Both the position numbers and the translations under genes were made by a program. A model generated the notes under the pieces. It did no database searches, was not told where the DNA came from, and saw only the letters and a program-made list of their open reading frames with translations. This document shows, in pieces, positions 51,427 to 60,538 of a DNA stretch of 64,000 nt (the first letter of the stretch is position 1; each line of letters starts with the position of its first letter). Source of the stretch: an uncultured Bryobacteraceae bacterium. GTDB lineage: Bacteria; Acidobacteriota; Terriglobia; Bryobacterales; Bryobacteraceae. Location: positions 62,001 to 126,000 of the forward strand of contig CALDSU010000013.1 in assembly GCA_937924525.1 (NCBI GenBank). The letters run 5' to 3'.

Positions 51427-53699
51427 ACATCCGGATGAAGGTTCCGCTGGGCTTTTTCGTGGCGGCTTTGGCATTGCCTGCCTGGACAGTCGAGGTCGGC
51501 CCATTTTCCGCCGAGGTGCGGCGCACCCACACGGTGGCGGACGGCTTGCCTTCCGACGAGGTCCGGTGCGTAGCCGCGGCGGGCGGCCGGGTTTGGGCCG
51601 GAACCGCGCAAGGCCTCGCCGCGTGGGATGGAAAGGCGTGGCGGGCGACGGACCAGCGCCCGGTGGCGGCGTGCGCCGCCGATGGCGACAGACTGCTTTT
51701 CGCAGTCCCGGGTGCGGTGATGCAGGTGAGCGCTGGCGCGCCGGCCACGCGGGTGGCTGCCCTGCCCGCGGCGGCGGGTGACGTTTACGCTCTGGCCCCG
51801 GCGCCCGGCGGCAAGGCGCTGATCGGCGCGCAAGGCGGGCTGTTCGACGCCGCCGGCGCGCGCCTGATTGCTTCGCCCATCTATGCCGTGGCGGCGGCGG
51901 CGTCCGGGGAAGTCGCCGCGGGCGGAGCGGCCGGCCTCTTTGTCAATGGCAGGCCACAGCATCCGCGCGCGGGCGCGCGCAGTTGGGCCCCGGTGGACGT
52001 GCGGGGGGTCGTCTTCGACACGGCCGGCCGCCTCTGCTTTTTTAGCCCCCAGGGACTAGGCTGCCGGCAGCCGGACGGCTCGTGGAAACTGTACACCGGA
52101 CAAGAAGGCTTGCCCTACAACGACGCGACCGCTCTGGCGCGCGGCGAAGACGCTGTCCTGTGGCTCGGCACCCGGCGCGGCGCCGTGCGCTACGACGGGC
52201 GAACCTGGGAGTACCGCCAGGGATTGCGCTGGCTGCCCGCCGACGATGTGCGGGGCATTGCCGTGCAGGCCGACGGAACCGCCTGGTTCGCTACCCCCAA
52301 AGGCGTCGGGCAGATCGAACGGCGGCCTATGCGCCTTGCCGAAAAGGCTAGGTTTTACGAAAGCGAGATTGACAAACGCCACCGGCGCACCGAATATCAA
52401 TTCGTCCATACCGTGCACCTGCCCAAGGCCGGCGACCTGAGCGAGTGGGTGCAGACCGACAGCGATAACGACGGCCTGTGGACCAGCATGTACGGCGCCG
52501 GCGAGTGCTTTGCCTGGGCCGCCACCCGCGATCCGCTGGCGAAGCGGCGCGCCGCCCTGGCGTTCGCCGCGCTGCGTTTCCTCAGCCAGGTGACGCAGGG
52601 CGGGGAACACCCCGCCCCGCCCGGTTTCCCCGCGCGTTCTATTCTCCCCGCCAGCGGACCCGACCCGAACCTCCGCGACTCCCGCGAACGCGACATCCGC
52701 ATGCAGGCCCAGCGCGACCGCCTCTGGAAGATCATGAGCCCCCGCTGGCCCAAGAGCGCCGACGGGAGGTGGTATTGGAAGACCGACACCAGTTCCGACG
52801 AACTCGACGGGCACTACTTCTTCTACGCGCTTTACTACGACTTGGTCGCGGAAACGGAGCAGGAAAAGCAGGAGGCGCGCGCCGTGGTGCGCGCGGTCAC
52901 CGATCATCTGCTGGCGCACAACTGGTCCCTGGTCGATTGGGACGGCCAGCGCACCCGCTGGGCGGTGTTCGATCCGCAATCCCTCAACGAGGACCGGCTC
53001 TGGTGGGCCGGCCGCGGGCTCAATTCGCTCAGCATCCTCTCCTATCTGAAAGTCGCGCATCATATGACGGGCGACGCCCAATACGAAGCCGCCTACCAGC
53101 GCCTGATCCGCGATCACCACTACGACACCAACCTGATGGTGCCGAAGATTCAGGCCGGTCCCGGCTCCGGCAACCAGTCCGACGACGAGATGGCCTTCAT
53201 GTGCTTCTACCACCTGCTCAAATACGAGACGGACGACAATCTGCGGCAGAAGTACGCCCTGGCGCTGGCCAATTATTGGGCGCTCGAACGCCTGGAGCGC
53301 AACCCGTTTTTCAACTTCATCGCCGCCGCCAGCCTGAAGGGCGCCCAGTTTTCCGGTATGTTCCGCACCTTGGACCTGACTCCCCGCGGCGACTGGCTGG
53401 AGGACGCGGTGGACACGCTGAAACGGCTGCCCCTGGATCGCGTCGACTGGGGTCATCAGAACAGCCACCGCCTGGACATCGTGCCGGTGGCCGCCTACAT
53501 TTCTGAGGACGCCGGACGCCCGCAGAGCGGTCGCCTGCGCAACGGCAAGGTGCTGCCGGTGGACGAGCGCTACTTCGGCTATTGGAATCACAACCCCTAC
53601 CAACTCGATACCCGCGGGGAGGGGCGCTCGCTCGGCGATGGCGCCGTCTTCCTGCTGCCTTACTACATGGGCCTGCACCACGGATTCATCAAGGACTGA
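51423..53699 (+). CDS. Two-domain exported protein: propeller repeats plus alpha/alpha toroid
   Basis: A 758-aa protein starting with GTG at 51423, overlapping the DegT stop by GTGA (an ATG at 51435 is an alternative). A signal-like helix (about 5-22) precedes a region of two-component-regulator-type propeller repeats (about 30-310; VADGLPSDEVRCVAA, GGRVWAGTAQGLAAWDG, then VLWLGTRRGAVRYDGRTWEY and GTAWFATPKGVGQI). The C-terminal half (about 330-750) is a helical toroid with SDNDGLWTSMYGAGECF, WYWKTDTSSDELDGHYFF and YHLLKY. The toroid wording resembles GH-like enzymes, but no catalytic pair was assigned. It overlaps neither an HTH nor a kinase, so the propeller is not a sensor domain here. The acyltransferase gene follows after 2 nt. 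Confidence 0.7.
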   Translation: MNIRMKVPLGFFVAALALPAWTVEVGPFSAEVRRTHTVADGLPSDEVRCVAAAGGRVWAGTAQGLAAWDGKAWRATDQRPVAACAADGDRLLFAVPGAVMQVSAGAPATRVAALPAAAGDVYALAPAPGGKALIGAQGGLFDAAGARLIASPIYAVAAAASGEVAAGGAAGLFVNGRPQHPRAGARSWAPVDVRGVVFDTAGRLCFFSPQGLGCRQPDGSWKLYTGQEGLPYNDATALARGEDAVLWLGTRRGAVRYDGRTWEYRQGLRWLPADDVRGIAVQADGTAWFATPKGVGQIERRPMRLAEKARFYESEIDKRHRRTEYQFVHTVHLPKAGDLSEWVQTDSDNDGLWTSMYGAGECFAWAATRDPLAKRRAALAFAALRFLSQVTQGGEHPAPPGFPARSILPASGPDPNLRDSRERDIRMQAQRDRLWKIMSPRWPKSADGRWYWKTDTSSDELDGHYFFYALYYDLVAETEQEKQEARAVVRAVTDHLLAHNWSLVDWDGQRTRWAVFDPQSLNEDRLWWAGRGLNSLSILSYLKVAHHMTGDAQYEAAYQRLIRDHHYDTNLMVPKIQAGPGSGNQSDDEMAFMCFYHLLKYETDDNLRQKYALALANYWALERLERNPFFNFIAAASLKGAQFSGMFRTLDLTPRGDWLEDAVDTLKRLPLDRVDWGHQNSHRLDIVPVAAYISEDAGRPQSGRLRNGKVLPVDERYFGYWNHNPYQLDTRGEGRSLGDGAVFLLPYYMGLHHGFIKD

Positions 53700-53701
53700 C
53701 T

Positions 53702-54796
53702 GTGCCGGGCCCCCGCATCGAGTCGATGGATCAGTTCCGCGGCTACACCATGGCCGGCATGTTCCTGGTGAACTTCGTCGGCGCGTTCGCGGTGACGCAC
53801 CCGCTGCTGAAGCACCACAACACCTACCACAGTTATGCGGACACCATTATGCCGCACTTCTTTTTCGCGGTGGGCTTCTCGCTGCGGCTGGCGCTCCTGC
53901 GCAATATCGCCGCCAAGGGAGCCGGCGCCGCGTACCGGAAGGCGCTCATCCGCTGCCTCCTGCTGGTCCTGGTCGGCCTGGTCGTCTATCACCTGGACGG
54001 ACGATTCAAAACGTTCCAGGACCTGGCTGCCGGGGGCTGGAGCGGCTTCTTGCGCACCGCTTTCTGGCGGACGCCATTCCAGGCGCTCGTGCACATCGGC
54101 ATCACCAGCCTCTGGGTGCTCCCGGTCATCGCCCGGTCCGCGCGCTTGCGCATTGCGTTCATGATCGCCAGCGGCGCGCTGCACCTGGCGCTCTCCGACG
54201 CGTTTTGGTACCAGTTGCTCCTCGAAAAGCGCGTGATCGATGGAGGACCGCTCGGATTCCTTACCTGGACGATTCCCACCCTGGCGGGCTCTTTTGCGTA
54301 TGACCTGGTGACGCGGGATGAACCACGCCGAGCCTTGCGCCCCCTGCTGCAATGGGGTGTCCTGCTTGCGGTCTTTGGTTACGCCCTCTCTTGTCTGAAC
54401 GCCGTCTTCAATCCCATCCAGCCTGGCGGTCTCGCAAACTGGCTTGTCGAGCCGCCTTTCGTCCCGCCGTCGCGGCCCGTCGACTTGTGGACGATGAGCC
54501 AGCAGGCCGGATCCAATTCGTACCTGTGGTTCTCGGCGGGCTTTTCCTTGCTGGTCTATGCCCTGTTCGTGTGGTGGACGGATCTGCGGGGCGGGAAATC
54601 GTCGCTGTTCCACGTGTTCGGAGTGAATCCGCTTGCCGGCTACATCCTCCACGGCATGATCGGCGACGCCGTCCGCCCCTACGCGCCGGCGGACTCTCCC
54701 CTTTATTGGGCCGCCTTCGCTTTCGCGGTGTACTTCGGCATCTTGTGGCTGTTTCTCTGGGGGCTTGACCGCCAGCGGATCTACCTCAGGCTCTGA
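53702..54796 (+). CDS. Multipass acyltransferase-like membrane protein (HGSNAT/DUF5009 type)
   Basis: A 364-aa protein with about nine or ten membrane helices. The N terminus reads IESMDQFRGYTMAGMFLVNFVGAF, the SxDxxRG opening of heparan-alpha-glucosaminide N-acetyltransferase-like and DUF5009 proteins, followed by SYADTIMPHFFFAVGFSLRL (a conserved His in the membrane region). C-terminal helices include FGVNPLAGYILHGMIGD. Such proteins transfer acetyl groups across the membrane to sugars on the outer side. The GTG at 53702 begins 2 nt after the propeller-toroid stop. With the DegT gene it suggests making and modifying an amino sugar at the envelope, which is an inference. Confidence 0.78.
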   Translation: MPGPRIESMDQFRGYTMAGMFLVNFVGAFAVTHPLLKHHNTYHSYADTIMPHFFFAVGFSLRLALLRNIAAKGAGAAYRKALIRCLLLVLVGLVVYHLDGRFKTFQDLAAGGWSGFLRTAFWRTPFQALVHIGITSLWVLPVIARSARLRIAFMIASGALHLALSDAFWYQLLLEKRVIDGGPLGFLTWTIPTLAGSFAYDLVTRDEPRRALRPLLQWGVLLAVFGYALSCLNAVFNPIQPGGLANWLVEPPFVPPSRPVDLWTMSQQAGSNSYLWFSAGFSLLVYALFVWWTDLRGGKSSLFHVFGVNPLAGYILHGMIGDAVRPYAPADSPLYWAAFAFAVYFGILWLFLWGLDRQRIYLRL

Positions 54797-54858
54797 AGCG
54801 CGGCGCGGTCCCTCCGCCGGGCCGCGTGCGGTAGGATGAAAAGCGAAAGGAGTCGCGG

Positions 54859-55206
54859 ATGCGCCTGTTGCTGATTGCCGCGGTATGGTCGGCCACGCTG
54901 GCGGCGCAGGATTTGCCTTCCCGGCCCCGGATGCCGGACGCCGAGCTTGAGTCTTACCGCTCGCTGCTGCGCTCCTTCGACCAACTGTTCCGTGCAGTGC
55001 GCGGCGTCCCGGCGCCGCCGGGTAGGCTGCCGGACCTCAAGCCCCAGCCGCTGTTCCGCACGGGGGACGAAGCCTGCTCCCTCCCGTCGCTGTCCTCGTT
55101 GCTTCCCAGGATTTCCATGCGGACCGTGCCGCCGCCGCCCGCCGCCGCCGAGGACGGCATGGCGAGCGATTTGCCGGCGCCGCCCTGTCCGGCGCCGCGC
55201 CCATAA
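54859..55206 (+). CDS. Small secreted protein
   Basis: A 115-aa protein with a signal peptide (MRLLLIAAVWSATLAAQ) and a Pro-rich mature part (LPSRPRMPDAELESYRSLL, then AVRGVPAPPG, ending PAPPCPAPRP) with two cysteines. AAAGGAG lies 5 nt before the ATG and a TAGGAT box further up, so it is likely expressed. No family was recognised. The DUF2277 gene starts 3 nt after its stop. Confidence 0.65.
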   Translation: MRLLLIAAVWSATLAAQDLPSRPRMPDAELESYRSLLRSFDQLFRAVRGVPAPPGRLPDLKPQPLFRTGDEACSLPSLSSLLPRISMRTVPPPPAAAEDGMASDLPAPPCPAPRP

Positions 55207-55209
55207 CCT

Positions 55210-55443
55210 ATGTGCCGTAGCATCAAGCGGCTGCGCCAGCCGCAGGGGGAGGCTTCGGCGGAAGCGGTGCGCGCGGCGGCCTTGCAGTTTGTCCGCAAAG
55301 TGAGCGGCATGCACAAACCCTCCGGGGCAAACCAGGCAGCCTTCGCCGCCGCCCTGGACGCCATCAGCGCCGCCACCGGCCAACTGCTCGCGGACCTGCC
55401 GCCGCTCCGGGCGCGGCCGGACGAGCCCCCGCGCGGCGAGTAA
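55210..55443 (+). CDS. DUF2277 protein
   Basis: A 77-aa protein opening MCRSIKRLRQ and containing AAALQFVRKVSGMHKPSGANQAAF, the wording of the DUF2277 family, whose members are short helical proteins of unknown role. It follows the small secreted protein by 3 nt. The 129-nt gap after it (55444-55572) shows no gene, only GC-rich sequence. Confidence 0.82.
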   Translation: MCRSIKRLRQPQGEASAEAVRAAALQFVRKVSGMHKPSGANQAAFAAALDAISAATGQLLADLPPLRARPDEPPRGE

Positions 55444-55572
55444 CACCTCAAGAGCGGGGGGAATATCGCCCGGACAGGCGACTCCGCCCCCTTGGGTTGC
55501 GCGTAAAGGCCCCTGATTTCCACTTGGTGCGCCTCGGGTTACCGCGGCCTGTCCCGGCTTCTCCACCAGCCC

Positions 55573-56898
55573 TCATGTCTGCCGCAACCCCGCCGCGTTC
55601 TGCTGCACCTTCCGGAGGGCGGCGGCGATCTCCTCCATATCGGAACGGCCGGCCAGCAACACGTGCTGCGGCAGCCACATGCCCTCCCGCGCCAGACGGT
55701 CGTTGGCCGGACATTGATTGCGCTCGCGCCACTGTTGGATTTCCTTTTCCGTGTAGATGGCCCGGAAGTTTCGCGAACGCAGCGTGTTCTCAAGGAACGG
55801 ATCGCGGTTCAGCGGCCCGTAACCCGCGCCCAGCGGAATGCCCTCGGCGCGCACCGCCTCCAGGAACCGGCTGCGCGGCAGTCCCGCGAACGCCGCCTCG
55901 TCATAGCGCAGCATGTACAGGTGGTAGGCGTTGCGCGTGCAGCCCGGATGCATCCTGGCCGGGGTGATCCCCGGAATCTCGCGCAGCAGGGCGGTCAGGT
56001 ACTCGGCGTTCTGCTCGCGCCGCTGCATCTGTTCGTCCAGGCGTTTCATTTGCGCCAGCAGGAGGGCAGCCTGGAACTCGGCCAGGCGGAGATTGATGCC
56101 GTTGCGGCTGATGGCGGGGTCGGGCGCGGTCTCGTCGGGCGAGCGGTAGTGCGAATGGAACCCGTAGGCGTGCCGGTGCAAACTGCGATCGCTGGTTACC
56201 ACCGCTCCCGCCTCGCCGCCTGGCAGGTTCTTGAATTTCTGAAAGCTGAAGCAGCCCAGTTGGCCCAACGTGCCCGCCTTGCGGCCCCGCCACTCCGACA
56301 GGTGCGCCTGGCAGGCGTCCTCGAGCACCGGCACGTTGCGCCGGCTGGCGATGTCCAGAATCGCGTCCATGTCCGCGACATTGCCGCCGAGGTGCACGGG
56401 CAGAATGCACCGCGTCCGCGGGGTGATGGCGCCTTCGATCTTGCCGGCGTCCAGCAGGTGCGTCGCGGGATCGGTGTCGACGAATATCGGCAGCGCATAA
56501 AGCGCCAGGATCGCGTTGATGGTGGCGATGAACGTATAGGGACCGACCAGCACTTCGTCCTTGGGACCGACTTCCAGCGCGTGTAGCGATGCCATCAGCG
56601 CGCTGGTTCCATTCGCCGTGGCGATGACATGGCGCGCCCCCAGCCGCTCGGCCCAGGTCTTTTCAAAATCCCGCACGTAGTGGCCTTCCCGGCGCCACCA
56701 TTTGCAGGCGCGCAGCGCGTCCACCCACGAGGCTTCATCTTCCGGACGGGTCTGCGGCCAGGAAGGGAACGGGCGCGTGCGTACCGGGTCTCCCCCCAGT
56801 AAGGCCGGTCGCGCGGCAGCGCTCCGCCCCGACGCCGCTCCGATGGCCGCGACCGAACCGGCGCTCACAAACGTTCTCCTTAAGAGGTCTTGCTTCAT
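55573..56898 (-). CDS. Tat-exported DegT/DnrJ/EryC1/StrS aminotransferase-like protein
   Basis: A 441-aa PLP-family protein with a twin-arginine leader (LLRRTFVSAGSVAAIGAASG), so the enzyme appears to be exported folded with its cofactor. The rest has the same family pattern as the DegT at 50179: LLGGDPVRTRPFPSWP, TANGTSALMASL, VLEDACQAHLSEW with the pyridine Asp (194), FSFQKFKNLPGGEAG with the PLP lysine near 223 and LAEFQAALLL. Position 211-218 and the length match. It is followed 129 nt away by a Gfo/Idh oxidoreductase on the same strand, also Tat-exported. A role outside the cytoplasm for a DegT enzyme is unusual. Confidence 0.85.
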   Translation of the reverse strand: MKQDLLRRTFVSAGSVAAIGAASGRSAAARPALLGGDPVRTRPFPSWPQTRPEDEASWVDALRACKWWRREGHYVRDFEKTWAERLGARHVIATANGTSALMASLHALEVGPKDEVLVGPYTFIATINAILALYALPIFVDTDPATHLLDAGKIEGAITPRTRCILPVHLGGNVADMDAILDIASRRNVPVLEDACQAHLSEWRGRKAGTLGQLGCFSFQKFKNLPGGEAGAVVTSDRSLHRHAYGFHSHYRSPDETAPDPAISRNGINLRLAEFQAALLLAQMKRLDEQMQRREQNAEYLTALLREIPGITPARMHPGCTRNAYHLYMLRYDEAAFAGLPRSRFLEAVRAEGIPLGAGYGPLNRDPFLENTLRSRNFRAIYTEKEIQQWRERNQCPANDRLAREGMWLPQHVLLAGRSDMEEIAAALRKVQQNAAGLRQT

Positions 56899-57027
56899 CG
56901 CGCGTAGGCTCCTGTCCTGGCCGCGATCCTACACCCCCGCGCCCGCCGAGTCCAGCCACAGCGGGTTCCCGCGCCGCCTGAACCCATCGAGCCGCGCGCG
57001 GGCCTCCCGCACTTCCCATGCGGCCGG

Positions 57028-58320
57028 CTACACCTCGGGGAGCGTCCACGGCTTGCGGTAGGTGCGTCCCAGGAGCTCGTTCGCCGCCTCGTCGTCAACA
57101 AAGCGTTGCCGGTCCCCGTCCCACCGCAGACGCCGTCCGGTCCGCCACGCGATGTTCCCCAGGTGAATTAGCGAGGAAGCCACGTGCCCGATGGCGACAT
57201 CGCACACTGGCAGGCGCTGGTTACGGATGGCGTCTACCCAGTCCTGCTTATGGCCGGGATCGTCCTCGCGCTGGGGCGAGCCTACTTCCAGCTTCTTTCC
57301 CTGGGCGTCGTACGCCCGCCAGGCGCGATTGCCGATGACGACGTACCCGTTGTCGCCGTAAATGGCCGCGCCTTCCTCCTCGCCTTCGATAGCATGAGGC
57401 GACCAGATGCGCATCTCATAATGGAGCAGCGCGCCCGGGTATTCCCAGGTCACCAGCAGCGTATCCGGCCACTCCTGCGCGTCGTCGAAGTAGAGTTTGC
57501 CGCCGCTCGCCGAGACCGCCGACGGCCAGACCGGGAACGGCCGGCCCATCGCCGCCATCGCCGCCTCCAGACCGCGCCGCGCGTAGTCTACGCGGTGCAC
57601 GCCATCATTGCCCAGGTCACCCGAACCGTAATCGAAAAACCAACGCCAGTTGCCGTGAAACCGCATGGGGTTGAACGGCCGTTTCGGCGCGGGCCCCAGC
57701 CAGAAATCGTAATCGACTCCGGCGGGCGGATCTTCGTCGGGAACGCGGGGCACGGGCCGCTGCCGCGAACTCTCCCAGGCGCGGGCAAACGTCACCTTGC
57801 CCAGCGCGCCCGAGCGAATATAGGCGCACGCCTCGGCCAGGTGCGGCCCGCTGCGCGATTGAATGCCCACCTGCACCGTGCGTTGATGCTGGCGCGCCGC
57901 GGCCAGCATCGCCTCGCCCTCGCGATGATTGTGCGCCAGCGGTTTCTCCACATAGACGTGCTTGCCCGCCTGGCAGGCGAGAATGGTGGGGATCGCATGC
58001 CAGTGCTCCGGCGTCCCCACCACCAGGGCGTCAATCGCCGGGTCTTCCAGCGCCCGGCGGAAGTCTCCAAGCGTGCGCGGCGCCCTGCCCTTTTTCTCTT
58101 CTACGTACTTCACGCTGGCGGCGAACTGTCGGGCGTCTACGTCGATCAGCGCGGCGATCTCGAGGTCGGCGCGGTCCGCGAATCCTTTCACCAGGTGCCC
58201 GGCCCGGCCCCGGCATCCCATGCATGCCAGCACAATCTTGTCGTTGGCGCCGATGCGGCGTGACGCTGCGGCTCCCGCCGGCAGGGCTCCGGCGAGCGAA
58301 AGGAAGGTACGCCGTCTCAT
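57028..58320 (-). CDS. Tat-exported Gfo/Idh/MocA oxidoreductase-like protein
   Basis: A 430-aa protein with a twin-arginine leader (MRRRTFLSLAGALPAGAAA) and an NAD-binding fold (IVLACMGCRGRAGHLVKGF, then AALIDVD). The family motif EKPLAHN and the preceding VVGTPEHWHAIPT mark the substrate side. A C-terminal GDLGNDGVHRVDYARRGL and LIHLGNIAWRTGR are typical of exported Acidobacterial and planctomycete versions. Such enzymes act on sugars or inositols in related cytoplasmic forms. It is 129 nt upstream of the exported DegT on the same strand, so the two may act together outside the cytoplasm. Confidence 0.88.
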   Translation of the reverse strand: MRRRTFLSLAGALPAGAAASRRIGANDKIVLACMGCRGRAGHLVKGFADRADLEIAALIDVDARQFAASVKYVEEKKGRAPRTLGDFRRALEDPAIDALVVGTPEHWHAIPTILACQAGKHVYVEKPLAHNHREGEAMLAAARQHQRTVQVGIQSRSGPHLAEACAYIRSGALGKVTFARAWESSRQRPVPRVPDEDPPAGVDYDFWLGPAPKRPFNPMRFHGNWRWFFDYGSGDLGNDGVHRVDYARRGLEAAMAAMGRPFPVWPSAVSASGGKLYFDDAQEWPDTLLVTWEYPGALLHYEMRIWSPHAIEGEEEGAAIYGDNGYVVIGNRAWRAYDAQGKKLEVGSPQREDDPGHKQDWVDAIRNQRLPVCDVAIGHVASSLIHLGNIAWRTGRRLRWDGDRQRFVDDEAANELLGRTYRKPWTLPEV

Positions 58321-58465
58321 GGCGCTGATCGTATCACGCCGCCGCAGCAGGGATTCCCCCGGTTACGGTACCGGCAGTTTGGCCTTCCGTCGGGCCTTCA
58401 CCCGAACTCAGATTGAACCCTGAGGTCTATGGAAGCCTCTCTCCCATCAGGAGTAAGAAACAGGT

Positions 58466-58681
58466 ATGCGAACTCCTTTCCAGCTTCACGCGGAACTCAG
58501 GACGCCGGCAGCCGACCGCGCCGGGAGGGAGTCTCTCGCCACCGGCACGGAGGGATGGCGTCCGAAACTCAATGACACCCTGCCCCTGCGCATGCTGCTG
58601 ACCGTATTGGTGAACAGTGCCGCGCAGGACTCGCGCTGGCCCGCGCCAGGAGGGACTTATGTGCTCTGCCACCACCGCTGA
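58466..58681 (+). CDS. Possible small protein
   Basis: A 71-aa reading frame with AGGAG 12 nt before the ATG. Its protein is Arg/Pro-rich with a short hydrophobic stretch (LPLRMLLTVLVNSAAQ). No family was recognised. It overlaps the next small gene by 23 nt. It is kept because of the ribosome site and because the neighbour is better supported. Confidence 0.4.
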   Translation: MRTPFQLHAELRTPAADRAGRESLATGTEGWRPKLNDTLPLRMLLTVLVNSAAQDSRWPAPGGTYVLCHHR

Positions 58682-58844
58682 CGATGTGCGCCTGACGCGA
58701 TACCGCCTTCAGGTGGTGGAGCGCATGCCGGATAGTCCGCTCAAGCAGGTGTTGCTCGATGCCCTGCGCTCCCGGTTGCAGCGGCTTGGCCCGTCCCAGC
58801 CGTCGCCAGGACCCAGTCTCCCGCATGTGCCGCGCGCGGCCTAG
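58659..58844 (+). CDS. Small conserved-type protein
   Basis: A 61-aa protein preceded by a strong ribosome site (AGGAGGG at about 58648-58654, 4 nt before the ATG). The protein starts MCSATTADDVRLTRYRLQ and is helical (QVVERMPDSPLKQVLLDALRSRL), ending Pro-rich. No function was recognised. The signal of translation is better than for most small frames here. Confidence 0.55.
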   Translation: MCSATTADDVRLTRYRLQVVERMPDSPLKQVLLDALRSRLQRLGPSQPSPGPSLPHVPRAA

Positions 58845-58853
58845 GCCGTGCCG

Positions 58854-60494
58854 CTACCTGGCCCCGCGCAGTGGACGCACGCTGCGGCGCGCTTCGCCGC
58901 CGGCTGCTACGCGCACCGGCAGCCCGCGCTTCAATTCACTGCCCAGCCGCACTTCGCGCCGCCCGGTGTCCGGTTCCACAATCTCGTAAAGCTGGTTCTC
59001 GTCCACGGTGTACCACTCGGGCCATTGGTTCAACCGGCAGTAATTTTTCCGCAGATTCAGCACCCGCCGGTGCCGGGCATAGTCGAACGCCACCCGCCCG
59101 CTCCACGACGCGGCCGCGCGCACGCTGACGTGCAGTTGCTCGCCGTCCCGCACCGCCCCGAACTCCACCCCGGGACGCCAGCGTTGCAAATAGCACCCCT
59201 GCGTCTTCATCATGGCGTACATGAGCAGCGTGCGGTTCCAGTTGCCATCGCCATACCAGCGTTCAATCGCCCCATCGGGTTTCTGGTAGGAAAACATCTT
59301 GGGAATCGACGCCTCGATCCAGGCCAAGGCCTCGGGCGCCGGCTCGAACGCCACCAGGTAGAGCGCTCCCTCGATCGAGTCGGCCAGGTCGTCCACCGTG
59401 TTCACCGGCTGGGTCCAATCGTGATCGTGGTAGCGCTTGAGGTTCGCCAGAACGCGCCGCACCTGCTCCCGATACTTCTCTTCGCCCGTCACCTGGTAGT
59501 ACGCGTAGATGGAGCCGTAGATATATCCCCAGCAGTCGGTCAACGCCGTGTTGGCGGGTTCCAGATCGCTCGCCCGCACGACGCGGTAAAAGAATCCGTC
59601 CGGGTTGGCCGAAGCGAGCACGCGGTCCAGGGTCTTGCGCAGCGCCGGCCGCCAGCGTTGCGCGCGTGGCAGGCCGCGCTCCTGCTCCAGCGCCAGGGTC
59701 AACACCAGGCCCCCGATCGCTTCGTTGCCATGGTCGCCCAGCCGGATCATTCCGTCGCCAGAGCCAGTCTCGAAATTCCAGCGCATGGGCGGGAGGTAGC
59801 CGCTCTTCGGCAGGATCTCCTCGATGTACGCGTCGCCGATCTGTTCGGCCCAGCGCAAAAGCTGCTCGTCGGCGGTCATGGGAATTATGCGGGCCAGCGC
59901 TTGAAGAACGTCGCCGTTCAGTTCCGCCCCGGTGTCGGGCAGGTTGCCGAAGCGCGTGCGGACCGGCGCGCGCGCGTGAAAGTCCCGCATCATATCCGTC
60001 ATACGGTCGAACCAGGGCGTCCGGCCGAGCAGTTCGGTCACGGGAACCGCGCCGTCCTTGGCATATTCGCCCGCGCCGAAAAAGCTGGGCGGCCCCAACT
60101 CGTAAGTGCGCAGATTCAGATTGCCCGGAATCGCGCCTTCTCCCACGTTGGTGTAGCGGATTTCGCTCCGCAGCATCTCCAGCATCCGGCCGTTGACCAG
60201 GTCGGGTTCCGTGAAGTACGCGGTAATGATCAGGAAGGGGTAGTTATCCGCGCCGGAGTTGTGCGGAGTGTAAATCGGCTCCGGGTCCGGTTTGCCAAAC
60301 AGCACGCCCGGCACGCGGTCGGGCAGCAGCAACGTCTGCGGATCGGCCCAAGACAGCCACCGGTGCATCATCCGGTTGGTGCGGCGAAAGATCTCGTCGA
60401 CGATGCGGCCGTTTCTGCGGGCTTGCGCCCAATCGGGCGCGGCCGCCGCGCCCAGCAGCGGCAGCGCGAGGAAAATCCCTAGCCGGCGGCGCAT
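58854..60494 (-). CDS. Secreted alpha/alpha-toroid protein of unknown function
   Basis: A 546-aa exported protein (signal RLGIFLALPLLGAAAA). The mature part has repeated helical segments with conserved aromatic stretches (NRMMHRWLSWADPQTLLLPD, YTPHNSGADNYPFLIITAYF, GDGMIRLGDHGNEAIGGLVL, TDCWGYIYGSIYAYYQVTG), the look of six-hairpin glycosidase-like toroids. No catalytic acid pair could be fixed. It may degrade or bind glycans outside the cytoplasm, a guess from fold and context. The ATG at 60494 was chosen to give the signal. An upstream in-frame start would add no recognisable domain. Confidence 0.65.
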   Translation of the reverse strand: MRRRLGIFLALPLLGAAAAPDWAQARRNGRIVDEIFRRTNRMMHRWLSWADPQTLLLPDRVPGVLFGKPDPEPIYTPHNSGADNYPFLIITAYFTEPDLVNGRMLEMLRSEIRYTNVGEGAIPGNLNLRTYELGPPSFFGAGEYAKDGAVPVTELLGRTPWFDRMTDMMRDFHARAPVRTRFGNLPDTGAELNGDVLQALARIIPMTADEQLLRWAEQIGDAYIEEILPKSGYLPPMRWNFETGSGDGMIRLGDHGNEAIGGLVLTLALEQERGLPRAQRWRPALRKTLDRVLASANPDGFFYRVVRASDLEPANTALTDCWGYIYGSIYAYYQVTGEEKYREQVRRVLANLKRYHDHDWTQPVNTVDDLADSIEGALYLVAFEPAPEALAWIEASIPKMFSYQKPDGAIERWYGDGNWNRTLLMYAMMKTQGCYLQRWRPGVEFGAVRDGEQLHVSVRAAASWSGRVAFDYARHRRVLNLRKNYCRLNQWPEWYTVDENQLYEIVEPDTGRREVRLGSELKRGLPVRVAAGGEARRSVRPLRGAR

Positions 60495-60538
60495 GGCATC
60501 CCGAATATAGCGGAAAGGCGCGCGGCGGGGAATCGTGG

